Shown one piece after another: positions 7,800 through 15,639 of a stretch of DNA of 21,941 bases (position 1 is the first letter of the stretch; each line of letters begins with the position of its first letter). The notes beneath the pieces were generated by a model. It was not told the DNA's origin, did not search any database, and saw nothing but the letters and a program-made list of their open reading frames with translations. Position numbers and translations under genes: made by a program. The DNA lies in contig DCHJ01000041.1 of the NCBI GenBank assembly GCA_002314805.1, positions 3,199 to 25,139 on the forward strand, in the 5' to 3' direction. Source of the DNA: Lachnospiraceae bacterium UBA1755 (GTDB lineage: Bacteria > Bacillota > Clostridia > Lachnospirales > Lachnospiraceae).

Positions 7800-9140
7800 A
7801 TGACTAGTTCTTTGACGACTGCTTACGGCAGGATCAATGCTCTTCTTGATGCCGGCAGCTTTGTCGAAATCGGTGCGCACGTAGCAGCCGGATACTGTGC
7901 TGCTGGTGAAGTCAACGGTGATGGCGTGGTAACAGGCTACGGCACTATCGATGGCGCACTGGTTTATGTCTATGCACAGGATCCATCATATTTAGGCGGA
8001 TCCATAGGACAGATGCATGCAAGAAAGATCAGCAGGATCTACGAAATGGCAATTCAGATGAAGGCTCCCGTTATCGCACTTGTGGATTGTGCAGGTGTCA
8101 GACTCAACGAGGGCAATGACTCACTCTTCAGCTTTGGCTGCATGTTTAAGCATCAGGCAAAGGCAAGCGGTATCGTGCCGCAGTTCACAGTGATCTACGG
8201 AACCTGCGGCGGAGGTATGGCAGTTGCTGCAGCGATGAGTGATTTTGTATTTATGGAGAAGGATGCCAAGCTCTTCCTCAACAGCCCCAATGCGGTAGAG
8301 GGCAACTTTGAAGGAAAATGTGATACGGCGTCAGCAGATTTCCAGTCAAAGAATACAGGCATTTGTGATTTTACAGGAACCGCAGATGAGATCAATGCAA
8401 AGCTCAGAGACCTCGTATGCATGCTCCCGCACAGTAACGTAGATGACTTCTCATTTGGTCAGTGTTCAGATGATCTCAACAGAGCAGTATCAGGTATCGA
8501 TGCGCTTAAGTGCAAGTGTGAGATGATAGAGCAGATTGCTGATGACGGCAAGTATGTAGAAGTTGATGCGGATTTTGCAAAGTGTATGACAGTTGGTTTC
8601 ATCAAACTCAACGGCAATACAGTAGGCGTGATCGCCAACAACTCAGCAGAGAAGGCAATCTGCCTCGGTGGATGCAGGAAGGCAATAAAGCATATCAGGT
8701 TCTGTGATGCTTACAGCATTCCGGTACTCACACTCGCAGATATCGACGGCTTTAAGCGCAATGAGATGAATGAGAAGCTTCTTCCTCAGGCACTTGCAAA
8801 TCTCACATATGAGATGATCTCCGCAACAGTTCCGAAGGTAACCGTGATCGCAGGACATGCATACGGTACTGCAGGTGTGATCATGAACTCCAAGGCAGTC
8901 GGCGCCGATATCGTATACGCATGGGCAGGCGCAAAGATGGGACTTATGGATATGTCACTCCTTAAGAACATCACCGACGCAGTGGACAGAGATATCAATG
9001 CAGTTGAATATAACGCACGTCAGGGTTATGTCGATGATATCATTGATCCCGCAGAGACAAGACAGAGGGTAATCGCAGCATTTGAGATGCTCTATTCAAA
9101 GGAAGTTGACGCACTTCCAAAGAAGCACGGAACAGTATGA
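7800..9140 (+). CDS. Biotin-dependent CoA carboxyltransferase subunit (PCCB/MmdA/12S-like)
   Basis: With the ATG at 7800 the product is 446 aa. It has the two crotonase-like halves of acyl-CoA carboxyltransferases. The N-terminal half contains YGRINALLDAGSFVEIG, VDCAGVRLNEG and the oxyanion-forming GTCGGGMAVAAAMSD. The C-terminal half contains VGVIANNS, CDAYSIPVLTLADIDGF, ATVPKVTVIAGHAYGTAG and AWAGAKMGLMD. Such enzymes move CO2 between carboxybiotin and a CoA ester such as acetyl-, propionyl-/methylmalonyl- or glutaconyl-CoA. It is about 60-70 residues shorter than the usual 510-520 aa, mainly at the N-terminus, and replaces the usual second-half P-G-F loop with DIDGFKRNE, so the substrate is unclear. 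It heads a cluster with an OadG-like subunit, biotin carrier, OadB and OadA. It is probably a cytosolic subunit of a sodium-pumping decarboxylase or transcarboxylase. Confidence 0.88.
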   Translation: MTSSLTTAYGRINALLDAGSFVEIGAHVAAGYCAAGEVNGDGVVTGYGTIDGALVYVYAQDPSYLGGSIGQMHARKISRIYEMAIQMKAPVIALVDCAGVRLNEGNDSLFSFGCMFKHQAKASGIVPQFTVIYGTCGGGMAVAAAMSDFVFMEKDAKLFLNSPNAVEGNFEGKCDTASADFQSKNTGICDFTGTADEINAKLRDLVCMLPHSNVDDFSFGQCSDDLNRAVSGIDALKCKCEMIEQIADDGKYVEVDADFAKCMTVGFIKLNGNTVGVIANNSAEKAICLGGCRKAIKHIRFCDAYSIPVLTLADIDGFKRNEMNEKLLPQALANLTYEMISATVPKVTVIAGHAYGTAGVIMNSKAVGADIVYAWAGAKMGLMDMSLLKNITDAVDRDINAVEYNARQGYVDDIIDPAETRQRVIAAFEMLYSKEVDALPKKHGTV

Positions 9141-9145
9141 CAGAG

Positions 9146-9153
9146 AAGGGGAG
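9146..9153 (+). promoter_or_regulatory. Ribosome binding site deciding the OadG-like start
   Basis: AAGGGGAG lies 6 bases before the ATG at 9160. The reading frame is open further upstream to an ATG at 9082, but that lies inside the carboxyltransferase gene and would bury the lipoprotein signal peptide behind 26 residues. Confidence 0.75.
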
Positions 9154-9159
9154 AGATGC

Positions 9160-9966
9160 ATGAAGAGATTTAAAAATATTCTGATGGCATGCATTCTGGC
9201 TCTTGCAGTATTCGCACTTACGGCCTGTGGCGCAAAAAAGGCAGACTATTCAGATAATGATGAAGAATATCTGTACAATGCATATACCACGCTGTCACAG
9301 ATAATCGTACTGGATGATGCAACCTTGGATGCATACATTGAAAAATGTGAGTATGAGCAGAATGTTCCGCTGACTAACGGATTTAATTCATGGAAATCAG
9401 CCAAGAAAGAGCTTGGCAGAGTCGTTGACTATGTAGATGACGGTACAGTCACTTATGATAAGGATGGTGCAGCGACTGTAAGGATCATGCTCGAGTTCGA
9501 GAACCGCAACTGCGAGTTCATTATCGGCTGGGACAGGATGGGACAGGAGATCACTGAGCTGACCTTCAACCCTGAATACTCAATGGGTGAGAAGCTCGGT
9601 CAGGCAGGAACCAACCTTGTGATCGGAATGGGCACTGTATTTGCAGTACTTATTTTCCTGGCATGGATAATCAGCCTGTTCAAGTATGTCCATAGAGCAG
9701 AAGAGAAGGCCGCTGAGAAGAAGGCTGAAAAGGAGGCTGCAAAGGCAGCTGAGAAGAAGGCAGCAGCACCGGCAGCAGTTCCAACGACACCGGCAGCACC
9801 GGTTCAGGTACCGGGTATGACTATTACACCGGCACCGGCAGATGATGAGCTTAAGGCAGTCATAGCGGCAGCGGTTGCGGCATATGAAGAGGATGCGGGA
9901 TGCAGTATCGAGAAGCAGCCGTCACTCAATAACGGCATAGTAGTTAAATCGATTAAGAGAGGTTGA
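9160..9966 (+). CDS. Lipoprotein/OadG-like fusion, small membrane subunit of a sodium-pumping decarboxylase
   Basis: The 268-aa product begins with a lipoprotein signal (hydrophobic run, lipobox LTAC with the acylated cysteine at 23). A soluble extracytoplasmic domain of about 125 residues follows (YNAYTTLSQIIV to ELTFNPEYSMGEKLG; similar to DUF3887-type domains by general look, not certain). Next come one membrane helix at about 152-175, a Lys/Ala/Glu coiled stretch, an Ala/Pro linker and a conserved-looking tail (DDELKAVIAAAVAAYEEDAG...VKSIKRG). Helix plus charged linker plus tail is the OadG gamma-subunit plan, in which the cytosolic tail holds the OadA-type subunit to the OadB pump. Position confirms it: 19 bases after the carboxyltransferase and 4 bases before the biotin carrier. 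The added lipoprotein domain is not part of classical OadG and its role is unknown. Confidence 0.8.
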   Translation: MKRFKNILMACILALAVFALTACGAKKADYSDNDEEYLYNAYTTLSQIIVLDDATLDAYIEKCEYEQNVPLTNGFNSWKSAKKELGRVVDYVDDGTVTYDKDGAATVRIMLEFENRNCEFIIGWDRMGQEITELTFNPEYSMGEKLGQAGTNLVIGMGTVFAVLIFLAWIISLFKYVHRAEEKAAEKKAEKEAAKAAEKKAAAPAAVPTTPAAPVQVPGMTITPAPADDELKAVIAAAVAAYEEDAGCSIEKQPSLNNGIVVKSIKRG

Positions 9967-9970
9967 TGAT

Positions 9971-10336
9971 ATGAAGACATATACAATTACAGTTAACGGA
10001 AATACATACAATGTAACAGTTCAGGAAGGCACAGCAGCAGCTCCTGCAGCAGCACCTGTGGCAGCACCGGCAGCAGCTCCGGCACCTGCAGCGGCACCTG
10101 TGGCAGCACCCGCAGCAGCAGGCGGCATCAAGGTCGAGGCTCCTATGTCAGGCAAGATCCTTGCAGTCAAGGCGGCAGCAGGACAGGCAGTAGCCAAGGG
10201 CGATGTCCTCATGGTTCTTGAGGCTATGAAGATGGAGAATGATATCGTTGCTCCGGAAGCAGGTACGGTCGCTTCGATCGCCGTATCAGCCGGTCAGGCA
10301 GTTGAGTCAGGAGACGTACTTGCAACTCTTAATTAA
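9971..10336 (+). CDS. Biotin carboxyl carrier protein of the decarboxylase/transcarboxylase complex
   Basis: This 121-aa protein has a short N-terminal beta segment (MKTYTITVNGNTYNVTVQEG), a flexible Ala/Pro linker (about residues 22-50) and a complete biotinyl domain (about 53-121). The biotin attachment motif is EAMKMEN, with the modified lysine at 87; VEAPMSGKILAV and AGQAVESGDVL complete the barrel. This is the usual build of 1.3S-type and decarboxylase gamma/delta biotin carriers. The carrier shuttles CO2 as carboxybiotin between the carboxyltransferases and the OadB pump. It follows the OadG-like gene by 4 bases, with GAGAGG at 9957-9962 as ribosome site. It appears to be the only biotin carrier in the cluster, because the OadA-like protein lacks its own. 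Confidence 0.95.
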   Translation: MKTYTITVNGNTYNVTVQEGTAAAPAAAPVAAPAAAPAPAAAPVAAPAAAGGIKVEAPMSGKILAVKAAAGQAVAKGDVLMVLEAMKMENDIVAPEAGTVASIAVSAGQAVESGDVLATLN

Positions 10337-10363
10337 TTCACAGAAATCGGAGGATCCACAATA

Positions 10364-11515
10364 ATGATGAGTTTAGGCGAGACATTAAATAACCTTGTGC
10401 ATCAGTCCGCTTTCTTTGGATTGACCTGGGGTAATTATGTCATGATCCTGGTAGCCTTCCTGTTTCTGTTCCTGGCTATCAAGAAAGGCTTTGAGCCATT
10501 ACTTTTAGTACCGATCGCATTCGGTATGCTCCTCGTCAATATCTACCCTGATATTATGTATTCGGCAGAAGACACACCCAGCGGTGTAGGCGGAGTATTA
10601 TGGTACTTCTTCAGACTTGATGAATGGACCATCCTGCCCTGCCTTATCTTCATGGGCGTTGGAGCACAGACAGACTTTTCACCTCTGATCGCCAATCCGA
10701 TATCATTCCTTCTCGGAGCGGCAGCTCAGTTCGGTATCTATGCTGCATACTTTGTAGCTATCTTCCTTGGATTCAACGGACAGGCAGCGGCAGCGATCTC
10801 AATCATCGGCGGAGCTGATGGTCCTACATCCATCTTCCTTGCCAATAAGCTGGGACAGACAGGACTTCTCGGTCCTATCGCGGTTGCGGCTTATTCCTAC
10901 ATGGCACTGGTACCTGTTATCCAGCCGCCTATCATGAAGGCTCTTACCACAGACAGAGAGCGTAAGATCAAGATGCAGACGCTCCGTCCTGTATCCAAGC
11001 TTGAGAAGATCTTATTCCCGATCGTAGTTACCACAGTAGTCTGCCTTATCCTTCCTTCAACAGCACCGCTGGTAGGTATGCTCATGCTCGGCAATCTTTT
11101 CAAGGAGTCGGGAGTTGTTAAGCAGCTTCAGGAGACTGCAGCCAATGCTCTTATGTTCATCGTAGTTATCCTCCTGGGTGTATCGGTAGGCGCCACGACA
11201 TCGGCAGAGGCATTCCTTAACGTAAGTACACTGAAGATCGTAGGACTCGGACTTGTTGCTTTCGCATTCGGCACGGCAGCAGGAGTACTTCTCGGCAAGC
11301 TCATGTGCAAACTCACACACGGGAAGATCAATCCGCTTATCGGTTCGGCAGGAGTTTCCGCAGTTCCTATGGCAGCACGTGTATCACAGAAGGTCGGCTC
11401 GGAATACGACCCCACAAACTTCCTTCTTATGCATGCGATGGGACCCAACGTAGCAGGAGTTATCGGTACAGCGGTTGCAGCCGGAACCTTCATGGCTGTA
11501 TATGGAGTCAAGTAA
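10364..11515 (+). CDS. oadB: Sodium-ion-translocating decarboxylase beta subunit (OadB/MmdB/GcdB family)
   Basis: This 383-aa polytopic membrane protein decarboxylates carboxybiotin and couples the energy to sodium export. The family signature IIGGADGPTSIFLANKL is at residues 147-163; the aspartate (D152) corresponds to the sodium-binding Asp of Klebsiella OadB. Further conserved segments are FMGVGAQTDFSPLIANP, AAYSYMALVPVIQPP and the C-terminal GSAGVSAVPMAARVSQK. About nine hydrophobic segments are visible, as expected for the family. GGAGG at 10349-10353 lies 10 bases before the ATG at 10364; a second ATG at 10367 is possible. It sits 27 bases behind the biotin carrier, so they are co-transcribed. 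The sequence alone does not tell oxaloacetate-, methylmalonyl-CoA- and glutaconyl-CoA-type pumps apart. Confidence 0.95.
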   Translation: MMSLGETLNNLVHQSAFFGLTWGNYVMILVAFLFLFLAIKKGFEPLLLVPIAFGMLLVNIYPDIMYSAEDTPSGVGGVLWYFFRLDEWTILPCLIFMGVGAQTDFSPLIANPISFLLGAAAQFGIYAAYFVAIFLGFNGQAAAAISIIGGADGPTSIFLANKLGQTGLLGPIAVAAYSYMALVPVIQPPIMKALTTDRERKIKMQTLRPVSKLEKILFPIVVTTVVCLILPSTAPLVGMLMLGNLFKESGVVKQLQETAANALMFIVVILLGVSVGATTSAEAFLNVSTLKIVGLGLVAFAFGTAAGVLLGKLMCKLTHGKINPLIGSAGVSAVPMAARVSQKVGSEYDPTNFLLMHAMGPNVAGVIGTAVAAGTFMAVYGVK

Positions 11516-11644
11516 GCAATGAGACCTGCTGCTTTATGCAGCCGGATCTAAGCAGCCCGGACCTGATAAGAGCTGACGGATCAGTTCTTTGATTTGGTCT
11601 GAGCGCGGCAGTAATCATAAGTATTAATATACAGGAGATAAAAA
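11516..11644. other. Intergenic spacer between oadB and the OadA-like gene
   Basis: This 129-base spacer is the longest gap inside the cluster. It carries only short possible hairpins, such as CTGC...GCAG around 11529-11543 and CTGAT (11563-11567) / ATCAG (11580-11584) followed by a few T residues. A possible -10-like TAATAT occurs at 11625-11630 without a good -35. It may attenuate or re-initiate transcription, but no element is convincing. A clear AGGAG ribosome site at 11633-11637 serves the next gene. Confidence 0.4.
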
Positions 11645-13033
11645 ATGGGAGTAAAAATTACAGAGACCGTCCTTCGTGACGCTCATCAGTCTTTAATAGC
11701 AACCCGTATGCCTACTGAAGAGATGCTTCCTATCATCGATAAGATGGATAAGGTCGGCTATCATGCAGTAGAGTGCTGGGGCGGTGCTACATTCGATTCC
11801 TGCCTCCGTTTCCTCAAGGAGGACCCGTGGCAGAGGCTCAGGCTGCTTCGTGACGGATTCAAGAATACCAAGCTTCAGATGCTCTTCAGAGGCCAGAACA
11901 TCCTCGGCTACAATCACTACGCAGACGATGTTGTAGAGTACTTTGTACAGAAGTCACTTTCCAACGGAATCGATATCATCCGTATCTTTGACTGCCTCAA
12001 CGATGTAAGAAACCTCAAGACAGCTGTTGACGCAACAAAGAGAGAGGGCGGGCATGTACAGATCGCTTTCTCATACACACTGGGCGATGCATACACACTT
12101 GAGTACTGGACACAGCTTGCAAAGACCGTTGAGGAGATGGGTGCAGATTCCATCTGTATCAAGGATATGGCAGGACTTCTCCTTCCATACGCAACCAGCG
12201 AGCTGGTAAAGGCTCTCAAGGAATCAGTTAAGATCCCGATCGAGCTTCATACACATTACACATCAGGTATGGCTTCAATGGATCTTATGAAGGCAGTGGA
12301 GGCAGGCTGCGATATCATCGACACTGCATGCACACCTTTCGCACTTGGTACATCACAGCCTTCGACAGAGGTAATGGTCAAGGCATTCCAGGGCACACAG
12401 TATGATACAGGACTTGACGTAGACAAGCTCGTTGAGATCTGCGACTACTTCCAGCCGTACAAGGATGAGTGCTTAAAGAGCGGACTCCTTTCACCTAAGG
12501 TAATGGGAGTAAATGTTAATACACTTAAGTATCAGGTACCGGGAGGCATGCTGTCAAATCTTGTAAAGCAGCTTCATGATGCAGGCAAGGATGACAAGCT
12601 TCAGGAGGTACTTGAGGAGATCCCGAGAGTACGTACCGATTTCGGTGAGCCGCCGCTGGTTACACCTTCATCACAGATCGTAGGTACACAGGCAGTTATG
12701 AACGTGCTCATGGGCGAGCGCTATAAGATGGTTCCGAAGGAGTCAAAGAAGCTTGCAAAGGGTGAGTTCGGTCAGTGCGTTAAGCCGATGAACAAGGAGG
12801 TTCAGGCCAAGATCCTCGCAGGAGAAGAGCCTATCACCTGCAGACCCGCAGATCTTCTCGCACCGCAGCTTCCTCAGTTTGAAGAGGAAGTAAAGCAGTG
12901 GAAGGAGCAGGATGAGGATACACTTTCCTATGCTCTCTTCCCGGCAGTTGCAAAGGAATTCTTTGAGTACAGAAATACCCAGAAGACAGGGATCGATCCG
13001 ACCAAGGCATCAAACGGTGCATATCCCGTCTGA
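11645..13033 (+). CDS. oadA: Oxaloacetate decarboxylase alpha / transcarboxylase 5S / pyruvate carboxylase subunit B-type carboxyltransferase
   Basis: This 462-aa protein has a DRE-TIM metallolyase barrel (about residues 1-300) followed by the conserved carboxylase domain. The metal site and reaction centre are visible: TVLRDAHQSLIATRM with D12, the probably carbamylated lysine K173 in SICIKDMAGLLLP, and H202/H204 in ELHTHYTSGM. Other family blocks are FRGQNILGYNHYADDVV, FDCLNDVRNL, ALGTSQPSTEVMV and VTPSSQIVGTQAV. It transfers CO2 between oxaloacetate/pyruvate and biotin. Classical OadA (about 590-600 aa) ends with a fused biotin domain. Here the protein stops before it, so it must use the separate carrier of this cluster, as the 5S subunit of propionibacterial transcarboxylase does. 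ATG 11645 follows AGGAGATAAAAA. Confidence 0.94.
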   Translation: MGVKITETVLRDAHQSLIATRMPTEEMLPIIDKMDKVGYHAVECWGGATFDSCLRFLKEDPWQRLRLLRDGFKNTKLQMLFRGQNILGYNHYADDVVEYFVQKSLSNGIDIIRIFDCLNDVRNLKTAVDATKREGGHVQIAFSYTLGDAYTLEYWTQLAKTVEEMGADSICIKDMAGLLLPYATSELVKALKESVKIPIELHTHYTSGMASMDLMKAVEAGCDIIDTACTPFALGTSQPSTEVMVKAFQGTQYDTGLDVDKLVEICDYFQPYKDECLKSGLLSPKVMGVNVNTLKYQVPGGMLSNLVKQLHDAGKDDKLQEVLEEIPRVRTDFGEPPLVTPSSQIVGTQAVMNVLMGERYKMVPKESKKLAKGEFGQCVKPMNKEVQAKILAGEEPITCRPADLLAPQLPQFEEEVKQWKEQDEDTLSYALFPAVAKEFFEYRNTQKTGIDPTKASNGAYPV

Positions 13034-13036
13034 TCA

Positions 13037-15382
13037 GTGAACAATGCAGTCAGTATCTCCGTGCGCAGCCTGATCGAGTTCATACTGCGCAGCGGAGATA
13101 TAGATAACAGAAAAGAAGTAAGCGGTGACCCTGATGCCATGCAGGAGGGCGTTCGCATACATAAAAAAATACAGAAAAGCATGCCGGCAGGCTATCATGC
13201 TGAGGTCTCCCTTAAGGAAGACTTTGAGGATGACGGCCTGCTTTTGCGTGTGGAGGGAAGGGCAGACGGAGTCTGGGAGAAGGAAGAGGAGGGCAGACCG
13301 GTCATCATCATAGATGAGATCAAAGCCATATATGCCAACCTTACCTATATCGAAAAACCCAGAGATATACATCTTGCCCAGGCCAGGTGCTACGCAGCTA
13401 TGTACGCAAAGGACGACGCACCTGATAAGATCGGAGTGCAGATAACATACTGCGATCCGGATACCGAAGACATCAAAAGATTCAGATACAATTACAAAAC
13501 CGCAGAGCTGAGGCCATGGTTTGAGGATGTGGTAAAGAAGTATCTGGTATGGGCACATATGGCGCAGGAGCATAATGCCGCAAGGGATGCTTCCATAGCA
13601 GGACTGGAATTCCCGTATGCATACCGGCCGGGGCAGAAGGCGGTAGCCGTGGATGTCTACCGCGCGATCAGAAGGAGCCGGGATCTTTTCATCCAGGCAC
13701 CTACGGGTGCGGGCAAGACTCTCAGTGTGCTTTATCCGTCGGTCAGGGCGATGGGAGAGGGGCTGGCATCCCGGATATTTTATCTCACCGGCAAGACCGT
13801 AACCGCTTCTGTGGCGGTGGATACCTTAAAGCTCCTTACGGACCGCGGGCTGCAGCTTAAGTGCGTCCATATCACAGCAAAAGAGAAGGCATGTGCCAAC
13901 GGAGAATTCATCTGCAATCCCGATGCCTGCCCGTACGCGCAGGGACATTTTGACAGGGTCAACGATGCGGTTTATGACTGCATCACACATGAAAACGTGA
14001 TCACCAGAGACATCATTTTCAGGTACAGCGAGAAGCATAAGGTATGCCCCTATGAATTCTCGCTTGATGTGAGCAGCTGGTGTGACGCCATAATCGGAGA
14101 CTATAACTATGCATTCGACCCGAGAGTACGCCTGCAGAGATTTTTTAATGCGGGTGCGCAGGACGAGTATATTCTCCTTGTGGATGAAGCTCACAATCTC
14201 GTATCGAGAGCATGCGAGATGTATTCTGCCGCGATGATCAAGGAGGATATCCTTGAGTGCAATCGCATGACCAAAGGGATGAGCAAACCACTCACATCTG
14301 CGCTTAATGCCGCAAATAAACGGATGCTTGAATTAAAGCGGGAATGCGGACATGATTATGAACTGTATCCTGAAACAGACAGGCTCTGCAGTGCCCTTGA
14401 GAGGGTGAGGCTTGAACTGTCAAAGCTTCTTGAAAAGCACAGGTATTTTGATACAAGGGATGATGTGCTTGAGTTCTTCTTCTCCGTCAAGCGCTTTACA
14501 GATGTGTATCCAATGGTACTTAAGGGCTACAGGATATACGGAAAACTGCAATACGACGGGAGCTTCTGCGTAAAGCTCCTCTGCGTGGACCCGTCGGAGA
14601 GCCTTAACGAATGTATGACTGCTGCAAGGAGCTCGGTATTTTTCAGCGCGACACTGCTGCCGGTCAGCTATTACAAGGAGCTTATCACCGGCAAAATGGA
14701 TGACTATGCGATCTATGCAGAGACCTCGTTTGTATCAGAGCAGAGGCTTCTTGCAGCGGCATATGACGTAAGCAGCAGGTATACAAGAAGGACTGCCGGG
14801 GAGTATCAGAAGATTGCAGGGTATATCGAGACTGCAGTTAACTCGAAAAAGGGAAATTATATCGCATTCTTCCCGTCCTATGAATTTATGGAAAATGTGA
14901 GCGCATATATATCAGACGATCTGGAAAAGATCGTACAGACATCCCGCATGAGTGAGGATGAGAGAGAAGAATTCCTGAAAGCATTTTCCGAAAGCCGGGA
15001 AGAGTCGCTCCTGGGGCTCTGCGTGATGGGAGGAATCTTCTCGGAAGGAATTGACCTTACTGATGACAGACTCATCGGGGCAATAATCGTGGGTACAGGA
15101 CTGCCGATGATCAATGCCGAATCCGAGATAGCAAAGCAATACTTTGACGATGAGGGAAAGGACGGCTTTGCCTATGCATACAGATATCCGGGCATGAATA
15201 AGGTCATGCAGGCCGCCGGAAGAGTGATCAGGAAAGAAACCGACAGGGGAGTGATACTGCTGCTGGATGAACGATTCGGCCACAGCGAGTACAGATGCCT
15301 TTTCCCCAGGGAATGGGAGGACTGCAGGACAGTGAACATCCGCACACTGGAAGATATGCTCACAGAATTCTGGAAGAAGTAG
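13037..15382 (+). CDS. XPD/DinG-type superfamily 2 helicase with N-terminal PD-(D/E)XK nuclease-like domain
   Basis: The 781-aa protein joins two modules. Residues about 1-175 look like a RecB/Cas4-type nuclease fold: H42 in GVRIHKKI, D77 in VEGRADGV, the E-x-K pair E94/K96 in IDEIKAI, and Q115-x3-Y119 in HLAQARCYAAMY. Residues about 190-781 are an XPD/DinG helicase: Walker A QAPTGAGKTLS (K227), DEAH box at 383-386, motif VI QAAGRVIRKETDRG, and cysteines 286, 293, 298 and 337 suited to a 4Fe-4S cluster. Such proteins unwind DNA in repair or replication-fork processing. The start is a GTG 3 bases after the oadA stop, in the same frame and with no Shine-Dalgarno sequence, which suggests translational coupling. 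No in-frame start lies upstream because the oadA stop is in this frame. Function beyond DNA metabolism is unknown. Confidence 0.88.
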   Translation: MNNAVSISVRSLIEFILRSGDIDNRKEVSGDPDAMQEGVRIHKKIQKSMPAGYHAEVSLKEDFEDDGLLLRVEGRADGVWEKEEEGRPVIIIDEIKAIYANLTYIEKPRDIHLAQARCYAAMYAKDDAPDKIGVQITYCDPDTEDIKRFRYNYKTAELRPWFEDVVKKYLVWAHMAQEHNAARDASIAGLEFPYAYRPGQKAVAVDVYRAIRRSRDLFIQAPTGAGKTLSVLYPSVRAMGEGLASRIFYLTGKTVTASVAVDTLKLLTDRGLQLKCVHITAKEKACANGEFICNPDACPYAQGHFDRVNDAVYDCITHENVITRDIIFRYSEKHKVCPYEFSLDVSSWCDAIIGDYNYAFDPRVRLQRFFNAGAQDEYILLVDEAHNLVSRACEMYSAAMIKEDILECNRMTKGMSKPLTSALNAANKRMLELKRECGHDYELYPETDRLCSALERVRLELSKLLEKHRYFDTRDDVLEFFFSVKRFTDVYPMVLKGYRIYGKLQYDGSFCVKLLCVDPSESLNECMTAARSSVFFSATLLPVSYYKELITGKMDDYAIYAETSFVSEQRLLAAAYDVSSRYTRRTAGEYQKIAGYIETAVNSKKGNYIAFFPSYEFMENVSAYISDDLEKIVQTSRMSEDEREEFLKAFSESREESLLGLCVMGGIFSEGIDLTDDRLIGAIIVGTGLPMINAESEIAKQYFDDEGKDGFAYAYRYPGMNKVMQAAGRVIRKETDRGVILLLDERFGHSEYRCLFPREWEDCRTVNIRTLEDMLTEFWKK

Positions 15383-15612
15383 GTTAGTCAGTTCCTTTAC
15401 AGGCGAGAAGGCAGCCGGTATGTGCTTAGTGGAGAATTCCTTTCTGCGCATAGTCTGTCCTCTGACATGCGCGCCCGCAATTCCATGACAAATACATGAT
15501 GTATCGCGAGGCAGTGTCAGGTAAGATGTGAAAAAACGGCTCTTTGCATTCGTTCACTCTATTTATGTGCATGGTGAATTACGGAATCGTAGGGTGAATA
15601 TTATATCAGAAA
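15383..15612. other. Intergenic region between the helicase gene and the htpG control region
   Basis: I see no gene here. Weak dyads occur: CTGACATGC (15462-15470) pairs with GCA-G-TGTCAG (15511-15520), and ATACAT/ATGTAT (15492-15504) forms a small inverted repeat. None is followed by a T-run, so no intrinsic terminator is recognised for the upstream cluster. A 62-codon open frame from 15528 runs straight through the CIRCE element and the htpG promoter and is not taken as a gene. Confidence 0.5.
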
Positions 15613-15639
15613 TTAGCACTCAATACTTGAAAGTGCTAA
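15613..15639. promoter_or_regulatory. CIRCE element (HrcA operator) upstream of htpG
   Basis: The sequence is TTAGCACTC, a 9-base spacer and AAGTGCTAA. It matches the CIRCE consensus TTAGCACTC-N9-GAGTGCTAA in 17 of 18 arm positions; the only change is A for G at 15631. HrcA binds CIRCE to repress heat-shock genes, classically groESL and dnaK operons. The element overlaps the htpG -35 box, so HrcA should block initiation. This places htpG in the HrcA regulon here, unlike Bacillus subtilis, where htpG is not HrcA-controlled. Confidence 0.93.

Noticed and set aside
9082..9159. Upstream extension of the OadG-like gene to an ATG at 9082
   Set aside because: It would overlap the carboxyltransferase and bury the lipoprotein signal; the start at 9160 has a good ribosome site.
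10040..10120. GC-rich repeat tract as a CRISPR or tandem-repeat locus
   Set aside because: The repeats are codons of the Ala/Pro linker in the biotin carrier, with no regular spacers.
13034..13573. 179-codon minus-strand frame
   Set aside because: It is antisense to the nuclease-like domain, whose H, D, E-x-K and Q-x3-Y motifs support the plus-strand gene.
14912..15451. 179-codon minus-strand frame
   Set aside because: It is antisense to the conserved helicase motifs V and VI, so its openness follows from the helicase codon pattern.
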